Of a DNA stretch of 16,703 nucleotides, positions 15,334 to 16,703 are shown in pieces. The number at the start of each line of letters is the position of its first letter. Position 1 is the first letter of the stretch. Source of the DNA: Bacteroidaceae bacterium (lineage in GTDB: Bacteria; Bacteroidota; Bacteroidia; Bacteroidales; Bacteroidaceae); the NCBI GenBank assembly GCA_017633615.1, contig JAGBPB010000027.1, forward strand, positions 1-16,703, given 5' to 3'. The translations under genes and the position numbers were made by a program. Below the pieces are notes generated by a model that was not told the origin of the DNA, ran no database searches, and saw nothing but the letters and a program-made list of their open reading frames with translations.

Positions 15334-16703
15334 TATTTCAACTCGTCCTTGGCAGCCTTAAGCAGTTTCTGGAATTCAGGAATGGTGTGCAGGTGAGCCA
15401 GTGTGGCCGATGCCCACAGACGTCCGGTCTGAACATCACTGGGATAGTTATAACCTGCAATGACGCGGCTGCGTCCGTATTCAAAGCCACGGTTCAGGAT
15501 ATCGTTTGCTGTCTCGCGCGGCATGATTTCAACCAGCAGAAGCGCCACACCCCAACCGATTTCAGAACTGGTTGAAGGATAACTGGTGGTCTCCTTTTTG
15601 GCATCCTCATCATCGCTGATAAGTGTCTTGTTTCTTCTGGGATTGATCTTTACATAGGGGCGCTCACGGAATGTGGAACTTCCCAATTCACCGGCGGTTT
15701 TTACAAGATTGTCCCTTGTATAAGCCACCAGGGCTGCAATGGCGGGAGTAGCTTTGGCGCTGAGTTCCCTTGCTGCGGGTGCAGAGAAGTTTTTGAGTAT
15801 TGCTTCAGTACTGTTGTCGGCATCAATTTTAGCCTGCTCGCCGCGCTCGGTTTCCCTCTCGGCCTGTGCCTCAAAGTATTTGATTACATCACCGTAGAAA
15901 CGGTGGCTGTCTTCAGTGACAGGTCCGTCAAATACCTTGGTTCCATCGGGGAATCCCTCGGTCTGGCTTACGTTTTTGATACCCTTGATCTTGCAGTACT
16001 CCTTGCGGGCTGCCTCCAGGTCTTTCTGGAAGAATTCACTTGCGTGCATTACAGCAACGGCGGTACTTCCGCAAAGATATCCGGCATCAACGTCACTCTG
16101 GTAGTGAGCACCTACTATGACGCGGCTCTCACCGTATTGGAATCCTGAACGCAGAAGAGTGTCCTGTAACTCGGGAACCATCTCGGACAGAACCAGTGCG
16201 GTGGACCATCCAAGAGCGGTGTGGCCTGAAGGATATGAACCGTTGAAACGCAGTTCACGCTCATTGTCAAAACGGCCCCATGTATGCTCGTTGTACTGTG
16301 CAAACGGACGTGTACGCATATACTTGCGCTTGGCGTTGTGGGTACTCAGGTTCTCAGTCCAAAGTACATTGTACAGCAACTTGTAGATTGCAGGAGTCTT
16401 TTCCTTGCTTATCTCAAAACCAAGAGTCTCCTGATGTATCCTGATCATTCCGTTAATGCCCCACTGGGAATCATCGTTGGCCTGCTGGCCGCGGTCGGTG
16501 GGACGTACGGTCTTTCCCCACTGCCACTGGGCAAAGTCATCGGCATACTGGGTGCTGGTCATTTCGGGTGGTGGCGGCAGGTAAATGCCGGCGTCGGGCA
16601 TATCCTTGAGGAAAACATAGACTGTATCATTCTCTGTCTGGGCAAAACTCAAGCCCGCAAATAACGCTACAGTTATAGTAGCGCAGAGTCTTTTGTATAG
16701 TAT
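15333..16703 (-). CDS. Secreted PAP2-family (class A acid phosphatase-like) protein with two PAP2 domains, the second degenerate; start codon outside window
   Basis: The frame is open to the window edge. Residues just inside it (LYKRLCATITVALFAGLSFA, then QTEND) form the end of a signal peptide, so the real start lies beyond 16703. Starting at the TTG at 16652 would cut the signal peptide. Counting from that TTG, the first domain has the complete class A signature: KX6RP (108-116), PSGH (141-144) and SRX5HX3D (176-187), with His144 and nucleophile His183. A second copy near the C terminus aligns well (GWGVALLLVEIMP, RGFEYGRSRVIAGYNYPSD) but has PSTS at 359-362 and Asn402 in place of the two histidines. 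A charged helical stretch (about 205-300) links them. The family removes phosphate from small or lipid-linked phosphate esters in the periplasm; the substrate is unknown. Confidence 0.92.
   Translation of the reverse strand: MLYKRLCATITVALFAGLSFAQTENDTVYVFLKDMPDAGIYLPPPPEMTSTQYADDFAQWQWGKTVRPTDRGQQANDDSQWGINGMIRIHQETLGFEISKEKTPAIYKLLYNVLWTENLSTHNAKRKYMRTRPFAQYNEHTWGRFDNERELRFNGSYPSGHTALGWSTALVLSEMVPELQDTLLRSGFQYGESRVIVGAHYQSDVDAGYLCGSTAVAVMHASEFFQKDLEAARKEYCKIKGIKNVSQTEGFPDGTKVFDGPVTEDSHRFYGDVIKYFEAQAERETERGEQAKIDADNSTEAILKNFSAPAARELSAKATPAIAALVAYTRDNLVKTAGELGSSTFRERPYVKINPRRNKTLISDDEDAKKETTSYPSTSSEIGWGVALLLVEIMPRETANDILNRGFEYGRSRVIAGYNYPSDVQTGRLWASATLAHLHTIPEFQKLLKAAKDELK

Noticed and set aside
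16650..16652. TTG at 16652 as the start of the PAP2 phosphatase
   Set aside because: The frame stays open upstream and encodes a hydrophobic signal-peptide core ending in FA before QTEND, so the true start lies outside the window.
1..16703. Mobile element, CRISPR array, phage or defence genes
   Set aside because: No transposase, integrase, terminal inverted repeats, spaced direct repeats or foreign gene block; all genes belong to conserved housekeeping or envelope families.

Overview
The window looks like a conserved chromosomal stretch of a member of the Bacteroidota, most likely order Bacteroidales. The evidence is the protein families (a PorZ-like type IX secretion component with a C-terminal sorting domain, a TrmH-like SPOUT enzyme, a polyprenyl synthase), -7 boxes of the Bacteroidota type (TAnnTTTG) instead of a -10 TATAAT, weak ribosome-binding sites, and coding GC of roughly 45-50 %. 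I see no rRNA, tRNA, transposon, prophage or CRISPR array. Nearly every base is coding.

Left part, + strand (1-3991): the 3' end of leuS, then rdgB (XTP/dITP diphosphatase) 5 nt later, then a porZ-like gene that overlaps rdgB by ATGA. Next comes the only long non-coding stretch, 3992-4454, about 24 % GC by hand count. It lies in a wider compositional valley that includes the 3' half of porZ and all of the following trmH-family gene (4455-4997).

Middle (4994-8873): trmH converges on polA, and the two stop codons share one TTAA. polA encodes a full DNA polymerase I with intact 5' nuclease, proofreading and polymerase motifs. polA and a polyprenyl diphosphate synthase gene (ispB-like) diverge from a 73-nt gap. 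ispB then runs 24 nt into the 3' end of deoC.

Right part, - strand (8850-16703), in transcription order: a double-domain PAP2/class A acid phosphatase (5' end outside the window), a family 2 glycosyltransferase, mnmG, apt, uvrC, dtd and deoC. The last four are packed end to end with gaps of 0, -4 and 2 nt. They cover purine salvage (apt), excision repair (uvrC), D-aminoacyl-tRNA clearance (dtd) and deoxyribose-phosphate breakdown (deoC). mnmG modifies tRNA wobble uridines. UvrC and PolA act at successive steps of the same repair pathway.

The most notable signal is an exact 16-bp parS site (TGTTTCACGTGGAACA, 12582-12597) in the 35-nt gap between mnmG and apt. It marks a probable ParB loading site inside a transcribed operon and suggests the window is origin-proximal. 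The AT-rich 3992-4454 region is a possible but unproven replication-related element. The second notable signal is the phosphatase: it is an internal duplication whose second half has lost both catalytic histidines.
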